DNA of 64,000 bases from NCBI GenBank assembly GCA_003669585.1, contig QWOQ01000007.1, forward strand, positions 604,694 to 668,693, written 5' to 3'. The notes below the pieces were generated by a model, which worked only from the letters and a program-made list of their open reading frames with translations, was not told the origin of the DNA and made no database searches. Below, one piece after another: positions 27,653-36,157 of the stretch (positions are counted from its first letter, which is position 1; each line of letters begins with the position of its first letter). This stretch comes from Planctomycetota bacterium. GTDB lineage: Bacteria > Planctomycetota > Planctomycetia > Pirellulales > UBA1268. Made by a program: the position numbers and the translations under genes.

Positions 27653-28453
27653 ATGCATCCACAAAACGCATTAGGCAGAAAATACTTCGGACAAAGCGGC
27701 GAAGACTTTCTCGTCTGGAGTCTTTTTTCCGGAGACGAGCCGGGCTTTTTTGTCGATGTGGGCTCTTTCGACGGCATTCACTTGAGCAATTCCTACTCCT
27801 TCGAACTGGCGGGGTGGGATGGGATTTGCGTGGAAGCGCACCCGGAGTATTTTCCCCACCTCCAAAAAAATAGGCCCAGAAGCCGAACTGTATGGTCTGC
27901 TTGCGTCGGGCCGGGTGCGAGTTCGGAAATAGAATTTTTAACAGAGCCTCTGGGACTGCTTTCTGGAGTCGAAGCAGATAAAACCCTCGGCATGGAAAAG
28001 CGTTATGCCGCACGTAATATGATTTTTCCGGGATGGCAAAAAGCAAAAGTTCCAGCCGCAACGCTGACATCGATTTTGGAAGAGGCCAATGCCCCGAGAG
28101 TGATTTCGTTTTGCACGCTGGATACCGAGGGAACCGAACTCAATGTGCTCGCCGGAATCGACTTCGACCGTTTTGCGTTTCGCCTCATTCTGGCCGAGGC
28201 AAACACGCGGGAAGAAGCGTTGGAAATGGAAAACATAATGCGGGTGCGGGGCTATCTCTTGGCACGACGGCTCAATCAAAACTATTTCTTCGTTCGCTCC
28301 GAAGAGGACGCAGCCATACTGCGTGCTTGTGCGGGATCTCTTTCCATTGAAGATACGATCCACCCGCTTGGCGAGCAGGCCACTCGCCGCGAAAATAGGG
28401 GAAGAGAAGTTTCATTCGCAAGCATCGCAAATAATCTACCCTCCTCCTCATGA
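27653..28453 (+). CDS. FkbM-family methyltransferase
   Basis: A 266-residue SAM-dependent methyltransferase of the FkbM type. Motif I is FVDVGSFDGIHLSNSY, followed by GWDGICVEAHPEYFPHL (acidic ribose-binding Glu), and the central LDTEGTELNVLAGIDF is the FkbM signature. These enzymes O-methylate hydroxyls of sugars or polyketides and are frequent in polysaccharide loci. ATG 27653 (MHPQNALGRKYFGQSGEDF) is chosen because conserved sequence starts at YFGQSGEDF; ATG 27590 is an alternative. The stop overlaps the next start by 4 bp (ATGA at 28450), linking it to a glycosyltransferase-sulfotransferase-like protein. Confidence 0.85.
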   Translation: MHPQNALGRKYFGQSGEDFLVWSLFSGDEPGFFVDVGSFDGIHLSNSYSFELAGWDGICVEAHPEYFPHLQKNRPRSRTVWSACVGPGASSEIEFLTEPLGLLSGVEADKTLGMEKRYAARNMIFPGWQKAKVPAATLTSILEEANAPRVISFCTLDTEGTELNVLAGIDFDRFAFRLILAEANTREEALEMENIMRVRGYLLARRLNQNYFFVRSEEDAAILRACAGSLSIEDTIHPLGEQATRRENRGREVSFASIANNLPSSS

Positions 28454-30069
28454 ATATGATGCCCACCCCCACCCCCACCCCCCAGAACTCCGCGCGGCGG
28501 CGGATTCCAGCGGTATTTTTTACGTACGACCAAGATCAGGAAACTACTCTGTTTACTCTGCGGTCTTATCTGGCTTTGTGGCCGGGCCTGCCCTTGGATT
28601 TTGTTATTCCATACACCAGCCAAGCGGCTCTGGAGGCGTACCAAAGCCAACTGCCTTCCGATCTGCCATGCACGTTTGTGCGCACGGAGTCGGCCATCGC
28701 CGCGGCTCTTTCCCAACTGATTGGGGACGTGCTCTTAAAAAGTGACTCGCCGTGGTTTTTCTGGTGCACTTCAGACAGAATCCCTATCGCCTTTGCAGAT
28801 CCCCCGCCACTGTGTGGCTTGGCATCTCTATTGCTTGAAAACCAACTGCGCCACACCAGCGATGTGGTTCGTCTTACTCGTTGGCGTGATTCCGTGTTCA
28901 CAAGCCCTGCCGGGGGTGCCGAGAGCGTCTCTGGATTCCCTTTTACCGTGAATCCCCTCTCGACGCTGTTTGGATTTTGGCATCCACAATTTGTCTCTCG
29001 GCGATTTCTCACTTGGATCGGGGATGTGGCTTCCTCTGGCCAGGTGGCAACGATGGCAAACCTCAACAAAAAGCTGTTGGAGTCTTTTGATGCAATGGCT
29101 TTTAGGGGCTTGCTGCCGAGGCAAACCCTCGCCAAATTTGTAGAGCCAACCCACCATGGCAAGTGGACATTAAACTATCGAGTCGACCGATTTCGTGCGG
29201 GTCTTTCCGTTGGCCAAGCCGCCAACAGCACGCGGGAGTTCATCACTTTTTCCAATCCCAACACAAAAAATGTCAATCGTTTCTGGGAAAAACAAGAGGC
29301 ACTTGCTCCCGAGTCGCTCGGGTCGCTCACAGCACCAGAAGATGATTCTGCTTTCCACAACCTGATCCAAAGGAAGTTTCCTTCGCTGCCGACGATCGTG
29401 GCAACTTTCGGCGGCTCCGGGTCAAAATTCCTCGTGCGAAATATCTATCCACACGAAGAATTCGCCGTGCTCAAGCAGGCCCATAGCCACTGGCGAGTTC
29501 CGCCGGTGGCTCTGCAACCTGGACAAAAGGTGGTTTATCTTTATGGAGATCCCCGCAATACTGTTCTTTCATTTTTTGCTCGTCGCGGTGGAATAACCCA
29601 CCTGCACGATTTTCACACCCCATCAAAAGAGAAGCAGCAACAGGTCCGCAGCGGATGGGTCTGCACGGCCCTGCAAAACCTGGAAACAGACGCCGGGCCA
29701 ATCACTGCTGACTGGGATCTGGAGAAATTTCTTTGTCATGGTGTCGAGCAGTTTCGGCTCGAAGAACATTTTGATTGCTGGATGTACGCTGGGCTACCCT
29801 ACCCTGTTTATTTCTGTCGCTACGAAACCCTGTGGGAAAACTGGGGTCGGCTCCAACACGCTTTGGGCATCACCCGCGACGACTTACCGGCAAAAGAAAA
29901 CCGTCGCTCGAACTGGGCAGATCTGCCCGAACCACAGAATGCTGCCTTGCATAAAATGCTCGGGGATTTCGCCCTGCGACTCGAAGCGCTCCCCGATCTT
30001 TTCAAGGCTGAAAACGGCACCTTGACCGACTTAAAAACCGACAGCCTGTTTGTGCCACAGATCGTTTAG
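28450..30069 (+). CDS. Two-part protein: glycosyltransferase-like N-terminus, sulfotransferase-like C-terminus
   Basis: A 539-residue protein. Residues about 20-275 resemble a GT-A type glycosyltransferase-like domain (PAVFFTYDQDQETTLFTLRS; WFFWCTSDRIPIAF as an acidic DxD-like strand). Residues about 310-530 resemble a sulfotransferase: a P-loop-like TIVATFGGSGSKFLVRN, the 3'-phosphate-type strand VVYLYGDPRNTVLSFFARRG and YFCRYETLWENW near the end. The two parts lack recognisable family names in my memory, so the assignment is by motif. A Pro-Thr tract near the start is encoded by three hexamers. It would act in the cytoplasm on a glycan or glycan donor. Confidence 0.6.
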   Translation: MNMMPTPTPTPQNSARRRIPAVFFTYDQDQETTLFTLRSYLALWPGLPLDFVIPYTSQAALEAYQSQLPSDLPCTFVRTESAIAAALSQLIGDVLLKSDSPWFFWCTSDRIPIAFADPPPLCGLASLLLENQLRHTSDVVRLTRWRDSVFTSPAGGAESVSGFPFTVNPLSTLFGFWHPQFVSRRFLTWIGDVASSGQVATMANLNKKLLESFDAMAFRGLLPRQTLAKFVEPTHHGKWTLNYRVDRFRAGLSVGQAANSTREFITFSNPNTKNVNRFWEKQEALAPESLGSLTAPEDDSAFHNLIQRKFPSLPTIVATFGGSGSKFLVRNIYPHEEFAVLKQAHSHWRVPPVALQPGQKVVYLYGDPRNTVLSFFARRGGITHLHDFHTPSKEKQQQVRSGWVCTALQNLETDAGPITADWDLEKFLCHGVEQFRLEEHFDCWMYAGLPYPVYFCRYETLWENWGRLQHALGITRDDLPAKENRRSNWADLPEPQNAALHKMLGDFALRLEALPDLFKAENGTLTDLKTDSLFVPQIV

Positions 30070-30075
30070 ACCGAC

Positions 30076-31062
30076 CTAGGAGTCGATCTTAGGGAATGGC
30101 CGGTTTGATCCAGGCGCCTTCACGATGCGAATGCCCTGCGTATCCCGTTGGATTCGCACCCGGTCGGGCAGGGCTTCGCAGAAAGCTGTAAACCGGTCGG
30201 GATGGGCAGGGGCCAATTGCCGCAGCAAAGCAATCGCCTCGTCCCAGTTGTGGTGAATATAATCCTCAAGCGCGGGGCTGGCCCACGTCTTGTCGTCACC
30301 GAGATGGCACGTCAGGTGGACGTCGGTGAGGATCAGCATCCGAGTGGCGCTGGCCACCATATTGTAAATCAGCCCCCGCATCACTGCTGCGGCGCCGACG
30401 CAGGCGTTTGTGCGAATAAATCGCCTTATCGCTGCAACGCTCAAGACAAAACAATCATGGCCTTCGTGGCGGCGACCGCAATCGGCAAACAGGAGCGAGA
30501 GCAGCGAAGGATCGGGGCACGCTGCGTCGATGGTGCGTCGATTGATGACAAGCATGTCGAAGCCATAGTCGAGCAGTCTGGAAATAGCAGCATAAAAATG
30601 GGGCAACGGGAGGATGTCGACGTTCGTGAAGATGATCGTATCCACATCGTCCCCCAAGGCCGCCTCAATCAGATCAAAGAGCAGCGGCAGCGGGCGTGGC
30701 ACTTCAAATGTGCGCACGTCCAAAATCGAGCGGGAGAGCGGCACGGTGTCTGGGAAAAAGCGTTTCGCAAAATCGATGTCGCCCGGCATCGCAGCAGCCC
30801 GAAAACGCACATCCGGCCTGACGGCTCCGTCGGTAGGATTGCCTTCAACACAATCAGCCGCCTGTTGCATTGCGGCGAATGTGAGAGCCTGCATGGCCTG
30901 GGCCTGTGAGCCGGGGCCTGCGGAAAACGGGTTGACAATGTGCCGAAACCTCCGGGACTGCCGCACAGGCGGGATGTCAGAGGAAAACCCATGTGCCAGC
31001 AGGATGTTGTGCAGCGACTCGCCCGGAGATTGCTGATACGTATTGTCGCACAGGTGTGGCAT
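30076..31062 (-). CDS. Predicted glycosyltransferase-like protein of unknown family
   Basis: A 328-residue cytoplasmic protein without an assigned family. It contains DTIIFTNVDILPLPHFYAAI, which looks like the central strand and acidic metal-binding motif of a GT-A glycosyltransferase, then MLVINRRTID and GHDCFVLSVAAIRRFI, a sequence type seen in glycan-transferase loops, and HLTCHLGDDKTW near the end. It sits among methyltransferases, sulfotransferases and glycosyltransferases, convergent with the preceding gene (6 bp between stops). A glycosyltransferase role is inferred from motif and context. Confidence 0.6.
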   Translation of the reverse strand: MPHLCDNTYQQSPGESLHNILLAHGFSSDIPPVRQSRRFRHIVNPFSAGPGSQAQAMQALTFAAMQQAADCVEGNPTDGAVRPDVRFRAAAMPGDIDFAKRFFPDTVPLSRSILDVRTFEVPRPLPLLFDLIEAALGDDVDTIIFTNVDILPLPHFYAAISRLLDYGFDMLVINRRTIDAACPDPSLLSLLFADCGRRHEGHDCFVLSVAAIRRFIRTNACVGAAAVMRGLIYNMVASATRMLILTDVHLTCHLGDDKTWASPALEDYIHHNWDEAIALLRQLAPAHPDRFTAFCEALPDRVRIQRDTQGIRIVKAPGSNRPFPKIDS

Positions 31063-31086
31063 GGGTAAGGCTCGTGTTGAGAATTG

Positions 31087-31320
31087 TCAGTCGAGGGAGA
31101 GATTCTGGAGAGAGGCGATGGCATTTGCCCACTCCATCTGCTTTTCCATTTTCAGAAAAAGAGCCATACTTGCGATAGCCTTTTCCGACCGCTCTGTTAT
31201 ATCTTCAAACCGCAGCAAAAGGGTTCGCGTCCGGTCGAGGGGTTGCCAGGCATCGAGATGATCTCCCCACGATCTAAATGGCGAGTCTCCTTCGATCACC
31301 TTTTCAAGTGTCACGCCCTC
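31087..31320 (-). pseudogene. Sulfotransferase C-terminal fragment
   Basis: About 78 residues on the minus strand (LEKVIEGDSPFRSWGDHLDA, then TRTLLLRFEDITERSEKAIA) match the C-terminal part of a sulfotransferase, including the LLLRFEDI strand. The frame stays open beyond 31321, but from there the DNA belongs to a duplicated segment and encodes an unrelated, out-of-context tail. The N-terminal half with the P-loop is therefore missing. It is a broken gene, cut exactly at the edge of the duplication. Confidence 0.72.
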
Positions 31321-31864
31321 TCGCTTTGGGATCTCTACGGGCGAGAGTATGAACACATAGTCGGCCAAGCATTTACTGTGACAACGCAAACACCGGCACT
31401 TTTTTAGCAGTGTAACCCATTCCGAAGTTCCACGACTGTTTTTCGGCAAGTATGCCGAAAACGAAGAGCTCTGTTCGCACGTGCGAGAAGAAGCAGTACG
31501 GTGCGTCGGCGGCCGGTGGTATGATGACGCACGCAAGAGAAGTGTGGCATGACTAGAGAGACGGACTTGAAGAGTTTTCCCTTGAGCGTCGGTAGCCATA
31601 TTTCGCTAAGAATTCGGGCCTCGTACGAGCAAACATCATGAATGCCAGGCAGTTCTACGACTGGCAGACCTCGGGCGGCGCCGATGATGTGCTGCGTGTT
31701 GTGGATTGCCTAGAACGCGCTGGCGTAGGGTGGTGCACGATCGGCGGCGTGGCAGTGAACCACTGGGCCGCCGAGCCAATGGTTACGCGAGATGTCGACC
31801 TCGTGGTGGCACTCAATCATGTTGACCTCGCCGTGGCCATGCTGGAGACAGCCGGATTCGCGAG
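31321..31864 (+). repeat. Segmental duplication, copy A
   Basis: This stretch is homologous to 37985-38477 along its whole length, with scattered substitutions and a 50-bp segment (31737-31786) absent from the other copy. It begins with the last part of a glycosyltransferase reading frame, here interrupted by TAG after QTPALF near 31407, and ends inside a nucleotidyltransferase gene that is intact in this copy. The likely ancestor is a glycosyltransferase gene followed by a nucleotidyltransferase gene. Confidence 0.9.
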
Positions 31865-32177
31865 CGAGCGGTTGCCTTGGTCAGTGAACCTCACGGGCCG
31901 CTCGGCGGTTTCGGTGCAGATATCAACCGAGGATTTCTACTGCGACTTTCCACGCCGCGCCGTCGCTGCCGACGTGCATGGCATCCTGATGCGTGTGGCC
32001 TCGATCGACGACACGCTCGCGGGCAAGATAAAGGCTTGGTCGGAGCCGTCGGGGCGGCAGAGCAAGCAGGCAAAAGATTTCACCGATATCGTGCGGCTCG
32101 TTGAGTCGCATCCTCGGCTCTGGGATCGATTGCCCACTGCCTTGCAGGCCCTCGTGAACCGGCCCGCGACCGGCTAG
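31638..32177 (+). CDS. AbiEii-like nucleotidyltransferase (intact copy in duplicated segment)
   Basis: A 179-residue nucleotidyltransferase. The core GWCTIGGVAVNHW has Gly36-Gly37; TRDVDLVVAL supplies the metal-binding Asp52 and Asp54; ASIDDTLAGKIKAWSEPSGR has the later conserved Lys. A damaged paralogue lies at 38301-38477. It has no recognisable antitoxin neighbour: the gene before it is a sulfotransferase relic on the other strand and the gene after it is a convergent methyltransferase, overlapping by 4 bp. Such orphan nucleotidyltransferases could have roles other than abortive infection. Confidence 0.8.
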   Translation: MNARQFYDWQTSGGADDVLRVVDCLERAGVGWCTIGGVAVNHWAAEPMVTRDVDLVVALNHVDLAVAMLETAGFASERLPWSVNLTGRSAVSVQISTEDFYCDFPRRAVAADVHGILMRVASIDDTLAGKIKAWSEPSGRQSKQAKDFTDIVRLVESHPRLWDRLPTALQALVNRPATG

Positions 32178-32749
32178 AGCGTGGACTGTCGCACAAAAAC
32201 AAACCACACGATTTCCTTGTTGGGAACAAGGAGGCTGCGCACGGTGAGCGTTTCTTTGAGTGCCAAGCCTGCGTCTAAAGAACAAGGAGGAGGCCCCATG
32301 GCAGCAAAGAGCGTTCCCCCCGGCTTGAGAACTCGCGCGACATGCCGGGCAGCTATCGCGGGATCAGTGAGGTGATTAAAAACACTGAAAGCCAGCACCG
32401 CATCGAAGTGTGCAGCGGCCAACGGCAGCGGCGAAGTTTCGATGTTGTGCAACAGTAACTGCGGCTGCCGTGCCGCGAGGCCGTGCAGCGGAATCTCGTA
32501 GTGTTCAAACGCCGACAGGCTGGAGTCGTGGCCATCAACCCCCGTGTAATGTCCGGGGTCGAGATAGGGGATTAGTTGTGTGCCAGCCCGACCAGCCCCG
32601 CAGCCCACGTCCAAAAGATGGTGGTTGGGCAAAAGCCCGCGACTGATCAGGAACTGTTTCTGATCCAGCCCCAGCGCCCACTTGCTGCCGTAGATCCGGT
32701 GATGTTCTTCTTCGAGTAGGTCGAGCGTGTGGCCGCGTTTCCAAGTCAT
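32174..32749 (-). CDS. Class I SAM-dependent methyltransferase
   Basis: A 191-residue methyltransferase with motif I LLDVGCGAGRAGTQLIPYL, the acidic strand YTGVDGHDSSL and the motif FDAVLAFSVFNHLTDPAIA followed by VLKPGGTLFAAM. This is the Methyltransf_11 type. The start overlaps the stop of the sulfotransferase gene upstream on the minus strand by 4 bp, so the two are probably translated together. A glycan or glycan precursor is the likely substrate given the neighbours, but this cannot be seen in the sequence. Confidence 0.85.
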   Translation of the reverse strand: MTWKRGHTLDLLEEEHHRIYGSKWALGLDQKQFLISRGLLPNHHLLDVGCGAGRAGTQLIPYLDPGHYTGVDGHDSSLSAFEHYEIPLHGLAARQPQLLLHNIETSPLPLAAAHFDAVLAFSVFNHLTDPAIAARHVARVLKPGGTLFAAMGPPPCSLDAGLALKETLTVRSLLVPNKEIVWFVFVRQSTL

Positions 32750-33396
32750 TGACTGTCCTCGTATCGGTAGCCGAAGGAAGAGAGTTCAAAGTCGAAGCTG
32801 TTTTCGATGAGCTGGCGCGAGACGGGATCCATCCAGTCGCGGTAGGAAACCACTTCGCGGTTGGACCGATTGACATGGGCCAAGGCGATCCCAGGCAGGC
32901 CGATTCGTTTAGCCACCGAGGCAAAGTCTTGGCTTAGATTTTCCACTTTGCCGATGAAGTCTACCAGCGGCTTGAGGGACGCGTCGAAGAGCAGGTATCT
33001 GCTTCGATCTCGCAGAAACCTTCCACCGGGAAACCCTAGCTCGCCGATGCAGTAGATGTTCTGCACCCAGTGGTTAAAATCTTTGGGGCTCGGCGGCCCG
33101 ACAATGCGTTTCATGTGGATCTGGTAAAAATACCGCGAGAGGGTGATGGCGTATGGGTTGCGCGTAAATCCAAACGTGAAATAGTCTGTCCGCGTCTCCG
33201 GAAAATGCTGGTGGATGTCCTCGAGGCTCGCAAACTCCTCGATCGCGCAGCGTAAGCCGCTGCGGGTGTCGGTCCACTGGCGTGTGACGATATCCCGATC
33301 GACCAGATGGGGGGAAAGACTCTCCTGCACGCTGGTGCCGGCAGTCTTTCGCGTCTTGATGAAAAGACACCTGCGCGAAAAGGAGATTATTGCCAT
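32746..33396 (-). CDS. Sulfotransferase family 2-type protein
   Basis: A 216-residue cytoplasmic protein with the PAPS 5'-phosphosulfate-binding motif CLFIKTRKTAGTSVQESL near residue 10 and the 3'-phosphate motif DYFTFGFTRNPYAITLSRYF near residue 80. This is the Sulfotransfer_2 layout used by carbohydrate sulfotransferases. The expected reaction is transfer of sulfate from PAPS to a sugar hydroxyl. Its start overlaps the stop of the DUF616-like gene by 10 bp and its stop overlaps the methyltransferase gene by 4 bp, giving a three-gene minus-strand unit. Confidence 0.85.
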   Translation of the reverse strand: MAIISFSRRCLFIKTRKTAGTSVQESLSPHLVDRDIVTRQWTDTRSGLRCAIEEFASLEDIHQHFPETRTDYFTFGFTRNPYAITLSRYFYQIHMKRIVGPPSPKDFNHWVQNIYCIGELGFPGGRFLRDRSRYLLFDASLKPLVDFIGKVENLSQDFASVAKRIGLPGIALAHVNRSNREVVSYRDWMDPVSRQLIENSFDFELSSFGYRYEDSQ

Positions 33397-34088
33397 CTGT
33401 TTGTCCCGAGATGGCGATGGATTTCAAAAAGTTTACGCACCCTGTAGACCTCGTTAAAATCGAAGGCTTGCAGCCGGAGTGGATCGGCCGTTGCCCGCTC
33501 CTCTTGCCAAAGTGCGTAGTTCAGGCTGAGTTGATCGCGGCGAGAACCCGCCCGATACTCCAGCGACCACCGATCGCAGGCCCGCCGCAGCCGCTGCGAA
33601 TGCATCTCTTTCACCATCATCCGCGTGCCATAAAGCCCCTGGTTTCGCGGATACCCTGCGGCCTCATAACGACGGAGTTGATCGTGAACAACTTGGGGGT
33701 CGTCCAATGTTTGTTTCACAACTTCCAATCCTTCGTCGTAGACGCAGTTGCGGTGGGGATGCCGCGCAATCGCCATGTCTGTACCCGATGTCCAGAATTC
33801 GGCGAGAAAGTCGTCGAGGTTCACGTTGATGCGCATCGAGCCATCGAGGGTGATGCACAGATCGTAGCCTTCGGCAAGGGTCTTGTGATGCTCGATTTTA
33901 AGCAGCGACGCCCGCCGCTTGGGGCAGGTCACCCCGACTGGCAGGCCATTTGAGCGAACCGATTGCCACACATCGCTACTGAGCCCCTCGTCGCTATAGC
34001 AGAGGTAGTCCCAGCCGGGTGTGACAATGGTTGGGTCCTTGAGCGTGTCGTAGCCATTGATGATGAATGTGAAGACGACCTTCTTCAT
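33387..34088 (-). CDS. DUF616/TOD1-like glycosyltransferase-like protein
   Basis: A 233-residue protein beginning MKKVVFTFIINGYDTLKDP, with WDYLCYSDEGLSSDVW, KIEHHKTLAEGYDLCITLDG (an LDG acidic strand) and DMAIARHPHRNCVYDE. These are typical of the DUF616/TOD1 family, which is glycosyltransferase-like. ATG 34088 was selected; an ATG 24 bases upstream adds MQSPGKAG without conservation. It heads a compact unit with a sulfotransferase and a methyltransferase, so it probably supplies or modifies a sugar that they then decorate. This is inference. Confidence 0.75.
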   Translation of the reverse strand: MKKVVFTFIINGYDTLKDPTIVTPGWDYLCYSDEGLSSDVWQSVRSNGLPVGVTCPKRRASLLKIEHHKTLAEGYDLCITLDGSMRINVNLDDFLAEFWTSGTDMAIARHPHRNCVYDEGLEVVKQTLDDPQVVHDQLRRYEAAGYPRNQGLYGTRMMVKEMHSQRLRRACDRWSLEYRAGSRRDQLSLNYALWQEERATADPLRLQAFDFNEVYRVRKLFEIHRHLGTNRWQ

Positions 34089-34127
34089 GCCAGCTTTTCC
34101 GGGGGATTGCACGGCCGGCCTTTAAAG

Positions 34128-34919
34128 TTACGGGTGAGAAAATGAATACGCTTCCGTTGCATACCGCGACAAAAAATCGAATCGGGCAATCCCATCCAAA
34201 ACCAATTGCACCTCCTCAGGCTGCCACAAAGCGTTTGCTCGCGTCTGCTTGGGTGTGGCAAAGACCATCTCCTTGACGGCTTGGGCGTGCTCTGGAATCG
34301 CGGGCAGTCCGAGAAACCCGCAGAGTCGCTCGAGCGTTTGCTCTACCGAGAGAACCAGATCCTCGTGGTGGTTGTCGAGATACAACTCTGCTGGCAACCG
34401 ATCGCGAATGGCCGCAACCGCTTCGCAGTGCATGAAATACCAGGCAATGCGATTGCCAATCGGGGCGCCGCTGCGGGCATGCATCGTGGCAATGACATCG
34501 AAGGGATTGCGAACCGCGTGGACGATCTTGATCGGGATCCCCAGCATCTCGTGGAGCCGATCGAGGAGCCGGTGATCCCCGTGGAGCAACAGCGTGGCCG
34601 GATTCCAGATCTTATCTCCCATCACTGTGAGCAAGCGGCCTGAATCGATCTCTTTTTTCACCTGATACGTGTAGCCTTCGGACTGTCGGCCCGACTCCCG
34701 ATTGCGGCGGGAGTTTTCTTGGATTTCACCCAACATTGTGGCGCGCGAAGTATCCCGCCAAAACGTGGCCGAAGCGGTGGTCTCATTGGCGATCACCGCC
34801 TGCGGATGGGCATCGATTACAGAGCCCACAAGCGTCGAACCGCTGCGGGCATTGCCGATGATGAGCAACAATGTTTGCACGCTGGCAAACGGATCTGGAG
34901 GTGTATCTATAAACGTCAT
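34128..34919 (-). CDS. Sulfotransferase family protein
   Basis: A 263-residue protein with LLLIIGNARSGSTLVGSVID (residues 17-36) as PAPS 5'-phosphosulfate loop and IKIVHAVRNPFDVIATMHAR as 3'-phosphate loop, followed by LERLCGFLGL, the usual late helix. ATG 34919 is preferred over long upstream extensions because the region beyond it is the divergent promoter space and the extension has no family resemblance. The protein is cytoplasmic. It is divergent from another sulfotransferase gene (35067) of only distantly similar sequence. Confidence 0.85.
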   Translation of the reverse strand: MTFIDTPPDPFASVQTLLLIIGNARSGSTLVGSVIDAHPQAVIANETTASATFWRDTSRATMLGEIQENSRRNRESGRQSEGYTYQVKKEIDSGRLLTVMGDKIWNPATLLLHGDHRLLDRLHEMLGIPIKIVHAVRNPFDVIATMHARSGAPIGNRIAWYFMHCEAVAAIRDRLPAELYLDNHHEDLVLSVEQTLERLCGFLGLPAIPEHAQAVKEMVFATPKQTRANALWQPEEVQLVLDGIARFDFLSRYATEAYSFSHP

Positions 34920-35066
34920 GCGCCGGATTTTTACACAATGAATCCCCAATGGAAACACCAACTTGACGCAATTCCATTCGGTTCCGTAGCCTCTAGATCG
35001 CGCGTCTTTCACAGTGCTCAATTGAGAGCGCATGCCCGCGCATCCTCTAGCCGCCGTCATGCAGTC

Positions 35067-35915
35067 ATGCCCGCCATACCAGTGATGCCAGTGATGCCAG
35101 TCGTGCCCATCGTGCCCATCGCCAAACGCACGGTCGTTTTCATTCTGAGCGAAAGGCAATCGGGTTCCACGTGGCTCTCGTATGTGCTGGGATCGCACGC
35201 ATCGGCGTCTCATCTCGGGGAATACCGCCGCCCGTTCACGATGCCTGGGCATGTGGCCTGCCGACTCTGCGAAGCCAGATCGCAGCCCTGCCCCATCTTT
35301 CACGACATTCACTCGATCCCTCTGGAGCGGGCGTTCGACTATGCCTTTGAGCGACTGGGGTCCAATTGCCTGATCGACTGCTCTAAGCAACTCTCGTGGA
35401 TTTCCCGATTTGCCCTCGGCGAGAACGGCGTGCCTCGCGAGAATAATTTTGACCTGAAGGTGGTGCACTTGCTGCGGGATCCACGCGGGTGGTTTGCCTC
35501 GCAGCTGAGGCGATCCCCGCTGGCGGCCGTCGACGCAATTGCAACCTGGCAAAATACGAATCGCCAGATCGCGCACTTTATCCAACAGTATCGCCTCCGC
35601 GCTCTCCGCGTTCTCTACGACGATCTCACCGGTCGGCCTGCCGATGCATTTCCTCGATTGTGCGATTTTCTGGGGTTTGATTTTCAACCGGCGGCGCTGC
35701 ACTACTGGAACAAGGAACACCACGGGCTCGGTGGCAATGGGGCGGCATTCAGTCTGCTCGGATCGCTGCCACAGGCGAAGGTGACCACAGGCGACGATGC
35801 TTTCTACCAACAGCAGTCGCAGCAGATGTTTTGCGACGACCGTTGGCGCAGCGAACTACAATCGAGCGACGCCGACTTCCTTGGCCAAGATCATTGGCTC
35901 GCAGAGTTCTTGTGA
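35067..35915 (+). CDS. Sulfotransferase family protein
   Basis: A 282-residue sulfotransferase with VVFILSERQSGSTWLSYVLG as P-loop, KVVHLLRDPRGWFASQLRR as 3'-phosphate motif and LCDFLGFDF near the C-terminus. The start is ambiguous: ATG 34938 would add 43 residues of low conservation. The first residues of the shorter form (MPAIPVMPVMPVVPIVPI) come from a short imperfect 9- or 12-bp tandem repeat and are unlikely to be functional. It is divergently oriented to the sulfotransferase at 34128-34919, and the two genes probably share a promoter region of 150-200 bp. Confidence 0.82.
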   Translation: MPAIPVMPVMPVVPIVPIAKRTVVFILSERQSGSTWLSYVLGSHASASHLGEYRRPFTMPGHVACRLCEARSQPCPIFHDIHSIPLERAFDYAFERLGSNCLIDCSKQLSWISRFALGENGVPRENNFDLKVVHLLRDPRGWFASQLRRSPLAAVDAIATWQNTNRQIAHFIQQYRLRALRVLYDDLTGRPADAFPRLCDFLGFDFQPAALHYWNKEHHGLGGNGAAFSLLGSLPQAKVTTGDDAFYQQQSQQMFCDDRWRSELQSSDADFLGQDHWLAEFL

Positions 35916-35970
35916 GGCATCCTCGGCGGGGCGAGTGTCGACCTCAAACGAATGCTTTGACTCGCAAGGG

Positions 35971-36100
35971 GCCGATCTCATGACAGCAAAACGAAGACTC
36001 TCCCAGTTGCAATCGGAGTGAACCATAAAAAAAATCACCTTGGCAGCACGTTCGATGATTTTCTGAAAGAGGACCGTCTGCTGGACGCGGTGCAGGCGAC
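35971..36100 (+). pseudogene. HigA-like antitoxin relic with lost start codon
   Basis: This 130-bp piece is about 90 percent alike to 38554-38684, which carries the end of a HigB-like toxin and the start of an intact HigA-like antitoxin. Here the antitoxin ATG is replaced by ATA and one base is missing in the A-run just after it, so the frame DDFLKEDRLLDAVQAT cannot be translated from its normal start. Homology ends at 36100, before the helix-turn-helix. The toxin part is reduced to the last 15 or so residues (DLMTAKRRLSQLQSE). Confidence 0.8.
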
Positions 36101-36157
36101 TTCATCGCCGGTGCCATTCCTTGCAACAAAACACAGAATCCCGGTACAAGATCCGTG

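Noticed and set aside
27186..28070. Minus-strand 294-residue frame as a full HipA-like gene
   Set aside because: Only the part at 27352-27549 resembles HipA; the remainder is antisense to the nucleotidyltransferase and FkbM genes.
28458..28485. CCCCCA hexamer repeats near the start of the 28450 gene as a phase-variation switch
   Set aside because: Gain or loss of hexamers keeps the reading frame, and only about three units are present; a simple Pro-Thr linker is enough explanation.
34719..35066. Extended N-terminus of the sulfotransferase at 35067
   Set aside because: It is antisense to the sulfotransferase at 34128-34919 and has no conserved residues before VVFILSERQSGSTW.
34920..35810. 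Long extension of the minus-strand sulfotransferase frame to 35810
   Set aside because: It is antisense to the intact sulfotransferase at 35067-35915 and shows no family motif.
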